Both the position numbers and the translations under genes were made by a program. Under the pieces are notes generated by a model. It saw only the letters and a program-made list of their open reading frames with translations. It made no database searches and was not told where the DNA came from. Positions 1-8,970 of a stretch of DNA of 64,000 nt are shown piece by piece. Position 1 is the stretch's first letter. Every line of letters starts with the position of its first letter. This DNA comes from Alphaproteobacteria bacterium (GTDB lineage: Bacteria > Pseudomonadota > Alphaproteobacteria > Micropepsales > Micropepsaceae), in assembly GCA_017983635.1 (NCBI GenBank), contig JAGOBA010000001.1:186001-250000 (forward strand). Reading direction: 5' to 3'.

Positions 1-713
1 AACCCATGGTTCGAATACGCGAACATCTTGCCCGGCGGCAAAACGCGCGGCGGCATCGAGTGCGCGAGATACTGTCCCAGAGGCTCCACCATCGAAGCCA
101 TCGGCGCGCCGATCCCCAGATACTTGTCGTCGAAGCCTGCCGTGTGGGTCAGAATGTTCGACAGCGTCACCGGCTCCGGGTAGGTCGCCGGAATCTTGAA
201 CCCCGCAAGATACGTGTTCACGTCCGCGTTGAGATCGACCTTGCCCTGCTCGACCAGCTGCATGACCGCCGTCGCGGTGAATAGTTTCGAAATCGACGCG
301 ATCCGAAAGCGCGTGCGATCCGCATCGACCGGAATGCGCGCGCGCACGTCGGCGTAACCGTAGCCCGCCTTCAACGTGACCTTGCCGTCTTGAATGATCA
401 ATACGGTGGCCCCTGGAAACTGCCCCGACGTGATCAGCCCCAACATTAGGCCGTCGATGTAAGCTTTCAGCTGCGTTTGATCCGCCAGCACCGTGGGCGC
501 GCCGCCTGTAGACGGCGGCGCGTCGCCCGTCGACAAGTCAACCGTATTCGCCGGCGTCTCAATGCGCCCGGGTTGCTTGCCCAACGCGCCGCTCTCGCTG
601 CGTGGCGGCGCTTCGATCACCGGCGCACCAAAGCTCGGCGACGGCTCCTCCGCGAACGCAACATGCATCCACGCAAAAAGCATCACACCGATAACGAGAA
701 GTCGTCTACCCAC
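1..713 (-). CDS. Secreted serine hydrolase (beta-lactamase/class C PBP-like), 3' part missing
   Basis: Reading the minus strand from a GTG at 713 gives a signal peptide (about 21 residues, ending AFA), a low-complexity Pro/Gly linker to about residue 75, then a serine beta-lactamase-like fold. The catalytic SxxK is visible as SISK near residues 140-143 in the context FRIASISKLF, and the YxN motif is YSN near residue 233. The frame is open to the left edge, so the C-terminal half, including the expected third motif, lies outside the window. Family members act in the periplasm as esterases, D-aminopeptidases or peptidoglycan hydrolases; the substrate cannot be read from the sequence. The GTG start is chosen because the signal peptide follows directly; no strong RBS is seen. 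Confidence 0.8.
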   Translation of the reverse strand, partial: MGRRLLVIGVMLFAWMHVAFAEEPSPSFGAPVIEAPPRSESGALGKQPGRIETPANTVDLSTGDAPPSTGGAPTVLADQTQLKAYIDGLMLGLITSGQFPGATVLIIQDGKVTLKAGYGYADVRARIPVDADRTRFRIASISKLFTATAVMQLVEQGKVDLNADVNTYLAGFKIPATYPEPVTLSNILTHTAGFDDKYLGIGAPMASMVEPLGQYLAHSMPPRVLPPGKMFAYSNHG

Positions 714-885
714 ACCAAACCCGCAAGAGTCGCGCCCGGGAGATCGGGCCCCGATGCGCGATCTATCCAGCCCTTCTGTCAATTATCAACAGCAGTGCCT
801 TAGGATTCCTGAAGGCTGCGACCGCTACGTGCAAGTAACGATCGCTTTCCCTTCCCGGGGGCACGTTTCCGCCCCTTTCGGATGA

Positions 886-1791
886 TTACTCGGCGGCTTG
901 GGCATAGAGGGGACGCGGTGCAGCGGCCCTGACGCTCGCTTCCGTCCAGGTAACGATGCGAAGCTCGCCCGCCTCATCTTCGGTGAGCGCGGTGCAGCTC
1001 TCCACCCAGTCGCCGTCGTTGCAATAGAGGATCGCACCGACCTGGCGGATCTCCGCCTTGTGGATGTGACCGCAGACGACGCCGTCCACTTCACGCCGCT
1101 GCGCCTCGAGCACGACCGCCGCTTCGAACCGGTCGATGTATTCCACCGCGTCTTTCACCCGGCCCTTCAGCCACCGCGACAAGGACCAATACGGCAACCC
1201 AAGTAGCCGCCGCACTGCCGCGACGACATCGTTCAATCGAAGCGCCAGCGCGTAAGCCCTGTCGCCAAGGAGCGCCAACCAGCGCGCGTAGGTCACGATC
1301 CCATCGAAGTGATCGCCGTGCAGAACCAGCAAGCGCTTGCCGTCCGCCGTCTCATGGATCGCGTCGCCGGCCAGTTCGATGCCTGCAAACGACAGACCCA
1401 CATAACCGCGAAACGCCTCATCGTGATTGCCGGGGATGTAGATGACGCGCGTGCCACCCTGGACCTTCCGCAAGATCTCGTCGATCACGGCGTTGTGGCT
1501 GCGATGCCAGAACCAAGATCGGGTGAGCCGCCACCCGTCCACGATGTCGCCGACCAGGTAGAGCAAGTCGCAGTCGTTGTGCTGCAAGAAGTCGAGCAGC
1601 AAGTCCGCCTTGCAACCGCGCGTGCCCAAATGGGTATCGGAAATCCATATCGTTCGATGCCGCGCAACCTCGCGCACCGCACGCCCAACGCTTCGTCCAC
1701 TCTGACGGCCCGAGTGCCGGCGTCCGCCCAACCGACCGCTTCCCGCGGTCACAGTGTCTCTCGTGAGTGCCTCTACGGTCGTCATCGACAT
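886..1791 (-). CDS. Metallophosphoesterase, LpxH-like (UDP-2,3-diacylglucosamine diphosphatase family)
   Basis: The 301-residue product has the ordered binuclear-metal motifs of calcineurin-like phosphoesterases: SDTHLG, LVGDIVDG, GNHDE, LHGDHFD and GHIHKA. This set and spacing match the COG2908 group related to LpxH, which cleaves UDP-2,3-diacylglucosamine to lipid X in lipid A synthesis. Alphaproteobacteria often use LpxI for that step, so the physiological substrate here is uncertain. The ATG at 1791 is preferred over an upstream start at 1905 because it has a G-rich RBS (GGGGGC) just upstream and the upstream extension looks non-coding. A basic, Gly/Arg-rich N-terminal segment of about 40 residues precedes the catalytic domain. 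Confidence 0.85.
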   Translation of the reverse strand: MSMTTVEALTRDTVTAGSGRLGGRRHSGRQSGRSVGRAVREVARHRTIWISDTHLGTRGCKADLLLDFLQHNDCDLLYLVGDIVDGWRLTRSWFWHRSHNAVIDEILRKVQGGTRVIYIPGNHDEAFRGYVGLSFAGIELAGDAIHETADGKRLLVLHGDHFDGIVTYARWLALLGDRAYALALRLNDVVAAVRRLLGLPYWSLSRWLKGRVKDAVEYIDRFEAAVVLEAQRREVDGVVCGHIHKAEIRQVGAILYCNDGDWVESCTALTEDEAGELRIVTWTEASVRAAAPRPLYAQAAE

Positions 1792-1928
1792 CGCATCGCC
1801 CCCGTTACGCTCGTGCAACGAATCGCACGTGCACCAACGTGAACCTGGGTGCCAAATGTCGGTGAAGCTTTGATGGCGGTTCCACGACCAATTCGCGGAA
1901 AACAATGGTAAATGCTTGAAAGGCGTGA

Positions 1929-2123
1929 CTAGGGCCGAACCGTTTCCGCCGTCTTCTGAATGTCACGATGGCCGAACACGATGCCGTTGGCATCTTCGAT
2001 CGAGACCACCGCCTCTGCCCCATGCCGTTTCAGCAGTTGCACGGCGCAGTTCATCGCGGCGGGCTTCTCGCCGAAGGAATGCGTTTCGTTGAGTTGCGTA
2101 GCGTTCAGAATGACTTTGTACAT
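1929..2123 (-). CDS. Small hypothetical protein (64 aa)
   Basis: A 64-residue protein starting MYKVILNATQ, without signal peptide or membrane segment. The sequence reads as a small globular alpha/beta protein (hydrophobic strand, helix with KPAAMNCAVQLLKRHG, strand EAVVSIEDANGIVFG), which suggests it is real rather than a shadow. The ATG at 2123 has a GGTGGGCGGC run upstream and is preferred to an in-frame start at 2168. It lies upstream of the metallophosphoesterase on the same strand, about 140 bases apart. No family recognised. Confidence 0.55.
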   Translation of the reverse strand: MYKVILNATQLNETHSFGEKPAAMNCAVQLLKRHGAEAVVSIEDANGIVFGHRDIQKTAETVRP

Positions 2124-2436
2124 GCCGCCCACCAGTCCCCAGTACCTTGCACCACTCAAACCTTGCACCCGCCTTTAGTGCGCGAGAAGAGGTAACGGTG
2201 CAACGCGTTGGGACAACTTTCTCGGCCGCCGGTTTTCCACAGGACGCAGCGTGACCGCGGCAACATGGCTCAATCGCCAACGTATTGATCTCCCTGCCAT
2301 TTTTGGGACCGCGGAAATCAAGACCTTACCGCCGCATCTCTGTGACCGAGCCATCACAAAAGCTTCACCGAACCATGGTTCACGTCCACTCGCGAAAGCC
2401 GAGTTTTCGCGGACGCTTTCCATCAAGGGGTCATAG
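2124..2436. other. Gene-free stretch upstream of pstS, probable promoter region
   Basis: About 310 bases between the divergent small gene and pstS. No ORF in it looks protein-like. It holds the 11-bp-phased candidate Pho box at 2340-2368 and a good RBS (AAGGGG) just before the pstS ATG. Confidence 0.5.
2340..2368 (+). promoter_or_regulatory. Candidate Pho box (PhoB binding site) upstream of pstS
   Basis: Three heptamers start exactly 11 bases apart: CTGTGAC (2340), CCATCAC (2351) and GCTTCAC (2362). The 7-4-7 spacing is that of the PhoB box (CTGTCAT repeats). The first repeat matches the E. coli consensus at 5 of 7 positions, the second at 4 and the third at 3, so this is weak by sequence but right by spacing and position, about 70-100 bases before the pstS start. 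Confidence 0.4.
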
Positions 2437-3405
2437 ATGAAGACGAAATTCTGCTTGGTTGCGCTTCTGGCGACCACCTATCTGGCCGCGGCGGCCACAG
2501 CGGGCGACGCCGATCCGCGCTTTCAGGAATACAAACCCGTCTCGGGTGTTTCCGGAACGCTGAAGTCGATCGGCTCCGACACGCTCAACAACCTGATGAC
2601 GCTGTGGGCGGAAGACTTCAAGAAGCTCTATCCGGGCGTGAAGATCGAGGTCGAAGGCAAAGGTTCCTCGACGGCGCCGCCCGCGCTGATCGCGGGCACC
2701 GCGCAGTTCGGTCCGATGTCTCGCGCGATGCGCGCGCAGGAGAAGGACGCGTTCGAGGCCAAGTACGGCTACAAGCCCACCGAAGTTCGCGTCGCGGTCG
2801 ATGCGCTGGCCGTGTACGCGAACAAGGACAACCCCCTGAAGTGCCTTTCGCTCGGTCAGATCGACGGCATCTTCTCGGTGACCCGCAACTCCGGTTCGCC
2901 CGATATCACGAAGTGGGATCAACTCGGCCTGACGGGACCATACGCCGGCAAGGCGATCTCGATGTTCGGCCGCAATTCCGCGTCCGGCACCTATGGCTAC
3001 TTCAAAGAAGTCGGTCTGTTGAACGGCGATTTCAAAAGCTCGGTCAAAGAGCAACCAGGCTCGTCTGCCGTTGTTCAAGGGATCGCGGCCGACAAGTTCG
3101 CGATCGGCTACTCCGGCATCGGCTACAAGACCGCCGACGTGAAGGCGATCGCCGTTTCTGGCCGCGACGGGCAGTGCCAAGAGCCGAGCCAACAAAACGC
3201 CTACGCGGGAAAATACCCGATCACCCGCTTCCTTTACATCTACGTGAACAAGAACCCCTCGGCGCCGCTCGACCCCCTACGCGCCGAGTTCTTGAAGTTC
3301 GTGCTGTCGAAGAGCGGCCAGGAAGACACGGTGAAGGACGGCTACTATCCGATGCCGTTCGTGTTTGCACAGGAAGATCGCAACAAGCTGGGCCTCGGCC
3401 AGTAA
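2437..3405 (+). CDS. pstS: Phosphate ABC transporter, periplasmic phosphate-binding protein
   Basis: A 322-residue secreted protein: signal peptide of about 22 residues, then a type II periplasmic binding fold. Phosphate-contact style motifs are visible: SIGSDTLNNL, EGKGSSTAPPALIAG, GPMSR and GRNSASGTYGYF. It binds orthophosphate in the periplasm and delivers it to PstCA. The ATG at 2437 follows an AAGGGG RBS at normal spacing. It is the first gene of pstSCAB, with a possible Pho box upstream. A strong hairpin separates it from pstC, which fits the usual need for more binding protein than permease. No phoU, phoB or phoR is present nearby. Confidence 0.95.
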   Translation: MKTKFCLVALLATTYLAAAATAGDADPRFQEYKPVSGVSGTLKSIGSDTLNNLMTLWAEDFKKLYPGVKIEVEGKGSSTAPPALIAGTAQFGPMSRAMRAQEKDAFEAKYGYKPTEVRVAVDALAVYANKDNPLKCLSLGQIDGIFSVTRNSGSPDITKWDQLGLTGPYAGKAISMFGRNSASGTYGYFKEVGLLNGDFKSSVKEQPGSSAVVQGIAADKFAIGYSGIGYKTADVKAIAVSGRDGQCQEPSQQNAYAGKYPITRFLYIYVNKNPSAPLDPLRAEFLKFVLSKSGQEDTVKDGYYPMPFVFAQEDRNKLGLGQ

Positions 3406-3422
3406 CTTTCGCTTTGTGACGG

Positions 3423-3457
3423 GCTCCGGCGGCAGCTAGTTTGCCGCCGGAGCTTTT
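3423..3457 (+). terminator. Hairpin between pstS and pstC (partial terminator)
   Basis: A perfect 12-bp stem (GCTCCGGCGGCA at 3423-3434 against TGCCGCCGGAGC at 3442-3453, 7-base loop) followed by TTTT. Its place just after the binding-protein gene in an otherwise co-directional operon suggests partial termination or 3'-end protection of pstS mRNA. Confidence 0.75.
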
Positions 3458-3476
3458 CCGCATTCTTGGGGTTGAA

Positions 3477-6107
3477 ATGTCGGGTGGTGAGCAGAACGCC
3501 GCGGAGCCGAAACGCCCCGCCTCCGTCGTCTATCAGCGCGACAAGAAAACGAAGCTGTCGGTCACGCTCACCGACACGCTCGCGCATTACACGATCACCG
3601 TCGGCGGCATGCTCGTCATTATCGCCGTGTTCACGATCATGGCGTTCCTGGTTTACGTTTGCCTTCCGCTTCTCGATCAGGGAAGCGTTACCGGCACCAA
3701 ACAAATCAAGATCGGTGCCGCCGCTGCACCCTTCGTCGCGACCCAGATCGACGAACAACAGACGATCGGTGCCGACGTTCAACTCGACGGCCAGGTGAAA
3801 GCGTTTCACCTCGGCACCGGGACCCCGCTGGAGGCGCCTAGTTTCGATTTGGCCGGCGCCACTGCAACCGCCTTCGCGACGACGCTCCGCGGCGACGACG
3901 TGCTCTTCGGGTTTGCCGACGGCACCGTTCGCGCCGGACGCTTCGACCTAAAACAGCAAGTGCTCGCGACCGACAGCTTGCCCGCAGGCTTGCGCAATCT
4001 CGACGCGCGCGACCAAACCGACGGCAAGTCGGTCTTCTCGAAGATCCCCGGCCAATTCCGGCGCACCTCGGTCGAAGCCACGTTGGAAGCGCCCGTTCAA
4101 ATCGCCGCTGCGGGCACCGCCATCCTGAAGGCCGACTATCGTTCAGGCGGTACCGCCGAGCGTCCGCTCAAGACGTTCGTCACGCTCGATGCCGCGGGCC
4201 AACTGCGCCTTAGCCAGGCCTACAGCGAAATCAACATGATGACCGGCGTGGCGACGACGCAGGTCAGCAATGCCGTGATCCCGATCGAGGCGCGCAGCGA
4301 ACAGATCGTCAAGCTGCTGTTGAACACCCAGGGCGACCGCGTGCTTGTCGCCCTGCGCGACGGGACGATCCTACGCTATGCGACGCGCGACTTCGCCAAT
4401 CCGAAGCTGGCCGAGACCGTGAGGGTTTTGGCCGAAGGCGTCGCGCTCACCGCGATTTCGTATCAGAACGGCGAGAGTTCGATCGTCGTTGGCGGCTCGG
4501 ACGGTTCCGTCTCGATTTGGTTTGGCGTCGACAAGAAATCGAAAGACAGCACCGACGGCATCGTGCTCACCAAAGTGCACGTCGACTTCGAGAAGCAGCC
4601 CGCACCGATCGCCGACATCCGCGTCAGCCAGCGCACCCGCCTGTTCTCGACCGCCGACGCCGCCGGCACCGTGTGGATGCGCCACGGCACGACCGAGCGC
4701 ACGCTGCTGAAGCTGCCCGGTACGCCCGATGCGACTGGCTTGCAAGCAACCGCCTTCGCCCCCAAAGACGATGGCGTTCTGGGCGTCGGCAGGAACGGCG
4801 ATGCGACGCTCTGGAAGATCAACATCCCGCACCCCGAGACCACAATTCAGTCACTGTTCGGACAGGTCTTCTACGAGGGCTACACCGAACCGGAATACGT
4901 GTGGCAGTCGACGTCCGGCACCGACGCCGCCGAACCGAAGCTGTCGCTTATCCCGCTGATTTTCGGTACATTTAAGGCCGCGATCTACTCGCTGCTCTTT
5001 GCCGTTCCGATCGCGCTCTTCGCCGCGATTTACACCTCCGAGTTCCTGCACCCGCGCACCCGCTCCGTCGTGAAGCCGGTGATGGAACTCATGGCGACGA
5101 TCCCGTCGGTCGTGATCGGCTTCGTGGCCGCGCTCGTCCTCTCGCCGATCGTTGAGAACTGGATCGCTGCCGTGGTGATCGCCTTCGGCGTCGTGCCGCT
5201 TGCGCTGATCACGTTCGCGTTCCTCTGGCAGCTTCTGCCCGTCTCCGTCGCCAACACGATGGACGGCCTGCCGAAGCTGATCGCCTACTTCGCCGTCGTG
5301 GCGATGAGCGTCTGGATCGCCATCAAAGCCGGTCCGGCCATCGAACACGCGTTCTTTGCCGGCGACTTCAAACGCTGGACCTCGGGCGAAGGGTCCGGGC
5401 AGCCGTTCCTCTTCCTGCTGCTCCTTCCCGTCACATTCTTGATCGTCTTCATGACGGCAAGCGGGATCCTCGGAACCGGATACCAAACGTCACTGCGCGC
5501 GCTCGGCCACTTCAGCGCTGCGGCGCGCGAACTCGTGCGTTGGATCGCGCTCGCTGCCCTCGCGCTCGCTCTCGGTTGGGTTGCCTCTATCTTGCTGACC
5601 GGCGTTGGCGTCGACGCGCGCGGCGGCTTCATCGATACTTATGTGCAGCGCAACGCGCTCGTCACGTCGATTGCGATCGGCTTTGCCGTGATCCCGCTGA
5701 TCTACACCATCTCCGAAGACGCGCTGAACGCCGTGCCGGCCTACCTGCGCTCAGGGTCGTTGGCCTGCGGCGCCTCGCGCTGGCAAACCGCAAGCTGGAT
5801 CATTGTGCCGACGGCGGCATCGGGCATTTTCTCCGCGATCATGATCGGGCTCGGCCGGGCTGTCGGCGAGACGATGATCGTGCTCATGGTGTCCGGCAAC
5901 ACGCCGGTGCTGGACATGAACATCTTCAATGGCCTGCGAAGCCTCGCCGCCAACATCAATGTGGAGTTGCCGGAGGCCGTGGTCGGTTCCACACTTTACC
6001 GCACGCTTTTCCTGTGCGCGCTCGTGCTCTTCGTGATGACGTTCGTGATCAACACGGTCGCCGAGCTGGTTCGTCAACGCTATCGCAAACGCGCGGCGCA
6101 GCTATGA
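3477..6107 (+). CDS. pstC: Phosphate ABC transporter permease PstC with large periplasmic insert
   Basis: Inner-membrane permease of 876 residues. An N-terminal membrane segment (about 41-63) is followed by a roughly 400-residue hydrophilic region, then the permease core from about residue 465, with several membrane helices and the EAA-like loop ([28 protein letters not shown]). The insert contains WD40-like units ending in GTVW, GSVSIW or DATLWKI, so it may fold as a propeller in the periplasm. Classical PstC is about 320 residues; long forms are known in proteobacteria. The ATG at 3477 is chosen over a TTG at 3441, which lies in the hairpin arm. It overlaps pstA by ATGA. Confidence 0.9.
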   Translation: MSGGEQNAAEPKRPASVVYQRDKKTKLSVTLTDTLAHYTITVGGMLVIIAVFTIMAFLVYVCLPLLDQGSVTGTKQIKIGAAAAPFVATQIDEQQTIGADVQLDGQVKAFHLGTGTPLEAPSFDLAGATATAFATTLRGDDVLFGFADGTVRAGRFDLKQQVLATDSLPAGLRNLDARDQTDGKSVFSKIPGQFRRTSVEATLEAPVQIAAAGTAILKADYRSGGTAERPLKTFVTLDAAGQLRLSQAYSEINMMTGVATTQVSNAVIPIEARSEQIVKLLLNTQGDRVLVALRDGTILRYATRDFANPKLAETVRVLAEGVALTAISYQNGESSIVVGGSDGSVSIWFGVDKKSKDSTDGIVLTKVHVDFEKQPAPIADIRVSQRTRLFSTADAAGTVWMRHGTTERTLLKLPGTPDATGLQATAFAPKDDGVLGVGRNGDATLWKINIPHPETTIQSLFGQVFYEGYTEPEYVWQSTSGTDAAEPKLSLIPLIFGTFKAAIYSLLFAVPIALFAAIYTSEFLHPRTRSVVKPVMELMATIPSVVIGFVAALVLSPIVENWIAAVVIAFGVVPLALITFAFLWQLLPVSVANTMDGLPKLIAYFAVVAMSVWIAIKAGPAIEHAFFAGDFKRWTSGEGSGQPFLFLLLLPVTFLIVFMTASGILGTGYQTSLRALGHFSAAARELVRWIALAALALALGWVASILLTGVGVDARGGFIDTYVQRNALVTSIAIGFAVIPLIYTISEDALNAVPAYLRSGSLACGASRWQTASWIIVPTAASGIFSAIMIGLGRAVGETMIVLMVSGNTPVLDMNIFNGLRSLAANINVELPEAVVGSTLYRTLFLCALVLFVMTFVINTVAELVRQRYRKRAAQL

Positions 6108-7807
6108 CCGACACCACCGCCGCAATCCCCCGCCGCGACGCGCGCAGCGACTTGTCCGCGCACGGCGAGCCGTTCGTCTGGCTCATGGGTGCCGCGCTCG
6201 TCGGCGGCCTGGCCATGATCGTGGGCTTCCTCGCGTTCGTGATCTTCGTCGGCGCGGTCACGTTCTGGCCGCAGCCGATCGCGGTCGTGACCACCGGCGC
6301 CGGCAAAACGATCGCCGGCGAAGTCTTCCGCAGCGAAAGCTATCGCCCCTCGCCCGAACAGCTGGCTGAGAAGTCCGACGCCATCCGCGCGAAGATCACC
6401 GCCGACCTCGGCCTTGCCGACCGCACGCTCTATCGCGTCGGCAACTTCGACCTGTACGGCGAGGATTTCGTTTGGGTGCCGGTATTCGATGAAAAGTCGG
6501 TGACCTATCCCAAGGACATGTACCTGATCGAGCGGCTTGAGTGGGGGCCCTTCGTCGGCCGCGTGAAGGAGATCGATGCCGCCGGCACGAAGACCGCCGA
6601 ACCCACCTACGCCCAACTTCTTGCCGCCCACGAACAAGCGGTGACGCGGCGTACCGCGATCGAGCGGCTCGACAAGATCGAAATCGGCGGCATCAACCAC
6701 GAGATCGAGAAGCTGCGCCTCAAGGCCCGCCGCGCCGTTCTCGACTACGGCGCCGGCAGCGCAGAGGCTAAGGCCGTCGACGCCGAAGTCGCCGCGGAGA
6801 CCGCGAAGCTCGAGGCACGCTACAAGACACTCGAAGAGAAAGTCACAGCGCTTCGCCAAACCGACGACGCGATCACCACGACGCTGGAGGCGATCGACGG
6901 CCAGAGCAAGACGCTCCCGGTCTCGCGCCTGGTGCGGCTCTATCCGGCGAACGATCTGACGACTGAGGGCAAACTCTCCGTCTACCTCTCCCGCTGGGCC
7001 GAGTTCATCACCGCACCGCCGCGCGAGGCGAACACCGAAGGCGGCGTGCTGCCCGCGCTCGTCGGCACGCTTACGATGATGGTGCTCTTGAGCCTCGCCG
7101 TGGCGCCGTTCGGCATCGTGACCGCGCTCTACTTGCGCGAATATGCGAAGCAAGGCGCACTGGTTTCGTTCATCCGCATCTGCGTCAACAACTTGGCCGG
7201 CGTTCCGTCGATCGTCTACGGTGTTTTCGGCCTTGGCTTTTTCTGCTACATCGTCGGCGCCTCGATCGACGAGATGTTCTTTCCGGAAAAACTCCCGGCG
7301 CCGACATTCGGCACTGGCGGCATGCTCTGGGCGGCACTCACGCTTGCCCTTCTCACCGTACCTGTCGTGATCGTCGCTACCGAAGAAGCTCTGGCCGCCG
7401 TGCCGCGCACGATGCGCGAAGGCTCGCTCGCCTGCGGGGCCTCGAAGTGGCAGACGATTTGGCGCATCGTCCTCCCCCGCGCCGCCCCCGGCATCATGAC
7501 CGGCCTGATCCTGGCCATGGCCCGCGGCGCCGGCGAAGTTGCCCCGCTGATGATCGTGGGCGTCGTGAAGCTCGCGCCCGAGTTGCCGATCGACCTTTCG
7601 ATGCCGTTCGTGCACTTCGAGCGCAGCTTTATGCACCTGGGCTTTCACATCTATGACGTCGGCTTCCAGTCCCGCAACTCCGAGGCGGGCCGTCCGATGG
7701 TGTTCGTCACCACACTCCTGTTGATCGCGCTCGTTCTGGCGCTCAATGCTTTCGCAATCTATGTACGCAACCGCTTGAAGCGCTCGTACCAAGCCGGACA
7801 ATTCTGA
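6104..7807 (+). CDS. pstA: Phosphate ABC transporter permease PstA, long form
   Basis: A 567-residue permease starting at an ATG that overlaps the pstC stop (ATGA), so translation is probably coupled. One N-terminal membrane segment (about 25-50) is followed by a hydrophilic stretch of about 250 residues. This includes a charged, likely coiled-coil segment near residues 180-255 (helix rich in E, K and A). The permease core follows from about residue 320, with the conserved loop [20 protein letters not shown]. The N-terminal extension resembles the DUF3333-type region of proteobacterial PstA. It pairs with PstC to form the phosphate channel. Confidence 0.9.
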   Translation: MTDTTAAIPRRDARSDLSAHGEPFVWLMGAALVGGLAMIVGFLAFVIFVGAVTFWPQPIAVVTTGAGKTIAGEVFRSESYRPSPEQLAEKSDAIRAKITADLGLADRTLYRVGNFDLYGEDFVWVPVFDEKSVTYPKDMYLIERLEWGPFVGRVKEIDAAGTKTAEPTYAQLLAAHEQAVTRRTAIERLDKIEIGGINHEIEKLRLKARRAVLDYGAGSAEAKAVDAEVAAETAKLEARYKTLEEKVTALRQTDDAITTTLEAIDGQSKTLPVSRLVRLYPANDLTTEGKLSVYLSRWAEFITAPPREANTEGGVLPALVGTLTMMVLLSLAVAPFGIVTALYLREYAKQGALVSFIRICVNNLAGVPSIVYGVFGLGFFCYIVGASIDEMFFPEKLPAPTFGTGGMLWAALTLALLTVPVVIVATEEALAAVPRTMREGSLACGASKWQTIWRIVLPRAAPGIMTGLILAMARGAGEVAPLMIVGVVKLAPELPIDLSMPFVHFERSFMHLGFHIYDVGFQSRNSEAGRPMVFVTTLLLIALVLALNAFAIYVRNRLKRSYQAGQF

Positions 7808-8622
7808 TGGCCGCATCCGTGCATTCCACCGACTTCGCCCCGACCGTCTATCACGTGACGGAAGGTCGAGGCGTGGGCCTGAAAGTCGAGCACTTCAACC
7901 TTTGGTACGGCCAGTCCCAGGCGCTCTGGAACGTCCACATGGACATCCAGAAGGGCCTTTGCACCGCGCTGATCGGCCCATCCGGTTGCGGCAAGTCCAC
8001 CCTGCTGCGTTCGATGAACCGCATGAACGACCTGATCGACGGCGTGCGAACGACGGGCGCCATGTCGATCGAGGGCGAACAGATCTTCGGTACCCGCATC
8101 GACGTCATCGCCCTGCGCAAACGCATGGGCATGGTATTCCAAAAGCCGAACCCGTTTCCGATGTCGATCACCGAGAACGTGATCTACCCGCTGCGCGTCG
8201 ACGGCGTGACGAACAAGAAGCTTCTGAAAGAAGCTGCCGAAGCCGCGCTCCGCGGCGCGGCGCTGTGGGACGAAGTCAAGGACCGCCTCGGCGAAAGCGC
8301 GCTTGGCCTCTCCGGCGGCCAGCAGCAGCGCCTGTGCATCGCCCGCGCGATCGCCGGCAACCCGGAAGTGCTCTTGATGGACGAGCCCTGCTCCGCCCTC
8401 GACCCGATCGCGACCGCCAAGATCGAGGAGCTGATCGACGAACTGAAAGGCCGCTACACGATCGTGATCGTGACCCACAACATGCAGCAGGCCGCGCGCG
8501 TGGCCGACAACACGGCGTTCATGTATTTGGGCCGCCTGATCGAGTACGGCGACACGAAGTCGATGTTCGAGCGTCCCCAAGTCAAACGCACCGAGGACTA
8601 CCTAACCGGCCGTTTTGGCTAG
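7807..8622 (+). CDS. pstB: Phosphate ABC transporter ATP-binding protein
   Basis: A 271-residue ABC ATPase that powers PstCA. Visible motifs are the Walker [10 protein letters not shown], the Q-loop region [12 protein letters not shown], the signature [15 protein letters not shown], the Walker [14 protein letters not shown] and the switch histidine in [19 protein letters not shown] after the Q-loop is characteristic of PstB. The ATG at 7807 overlaps the pstA stop by one base, showing tight operon structure. The N-terminus has a short extension of about 20 residues before the ABC domain. No phoU follows, which is unusual for this operon type. Confidence 0.96.
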   Translation: MAASVHSTDFAPTVYHVTEGRGVGLKVEHFNLWYGQSQALWNVHMDIQKGLCTALIGPSGCGKSTLLRSMNRMNDLIDGVRTTGAMSIEGEQIFGTRIDVIALRKRMGMVFQKPNPFPMSITENVIYPLRVDGVTNKKLLKEAAEAALRGAALWDEVKDRLGESALGLSGGQQQRLCIARAIAGNPEVLLMDEPCSALDPIATAKIEELIDELKGRYTIVIVTHNMQQAARVADNTAFMYLGRLIEYGDTKSMFERPQVKRTEDYLTGRFG

Positions 8623-8689
8623 GCTTTTTTGCCCCAGCCCGGGGACTTGCCTCGAAGCGGCTCAGCGGATAGAAACCGCCCCTCCAAAC

Positions 8690-8764
8690 GCGCCCTTCGT
8701 CTATCGGTTAGGACTCAAGATTTTCAATCTTGCAAGAGGGGTTCGACTCCCCTAGGGCGCGCCA
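8690..8764 (+). tRNA. tRNA-Glu (anticodon UUC)
   Basis: A complete cloverleaf: acceptor GCGCCCT/AGGGCGC, anticodon stem CAAGA/TCTTG enclosing loop TTTTCAA (anticodon TTC), T-arm AGGGG-TTCGACT-CCCCT, discriminator G and an encoded CCA at 8762-8764. It lies 67 bases after pstB and directly precedes the accessory region. Confidence 0.95.
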
Positions 8765-8802
8765 CTCCCCCAACATCGACGGCGGATTTGCGCCAAGAAC
8801 GC

Positions 8803-8844
8803 GAGACCAAGTGAGACAACTGAGACAGTGAGACACTGTCTCAG
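8803..8844. repeat. GAGAC repeat array ending in a perfect 10-bp palindrome
   Basis: GAGAC occurs at 8803, 8813, 8822 and 8830, spaced 10, 9 and 8 bases, and its complement GTCTC lies at 8838. The last units form a perfect inverted repeat, CTGAGACAGT (8820-8829) and ACTGTCTCAG (8835-8844), with a 5-base loop. It lies 40 bases beyond the tRNA-Glu CCA. Confidence 0.6.
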
Positions 8845-8970
8845 ATGGGTGTATCATATCAGATGAGCCAGTTCGCGGGCTTCGGCACTCTTACCGTTCT
8901 CAATCACGCCCCAACGGCAGCTACCCGTGCTTCCGCCACCTCGAGCGATTTTACAGTAGGACCCGCGACC

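Noticed and set aside
6080-7816. 578-codon open frame on the minus strand
   Set aside because: It is antisense to pstA, and its translation is Arg/His/Glu-rich in the way of a shadow frame in GC-rich DNA. pstA and its motifs explain the region.
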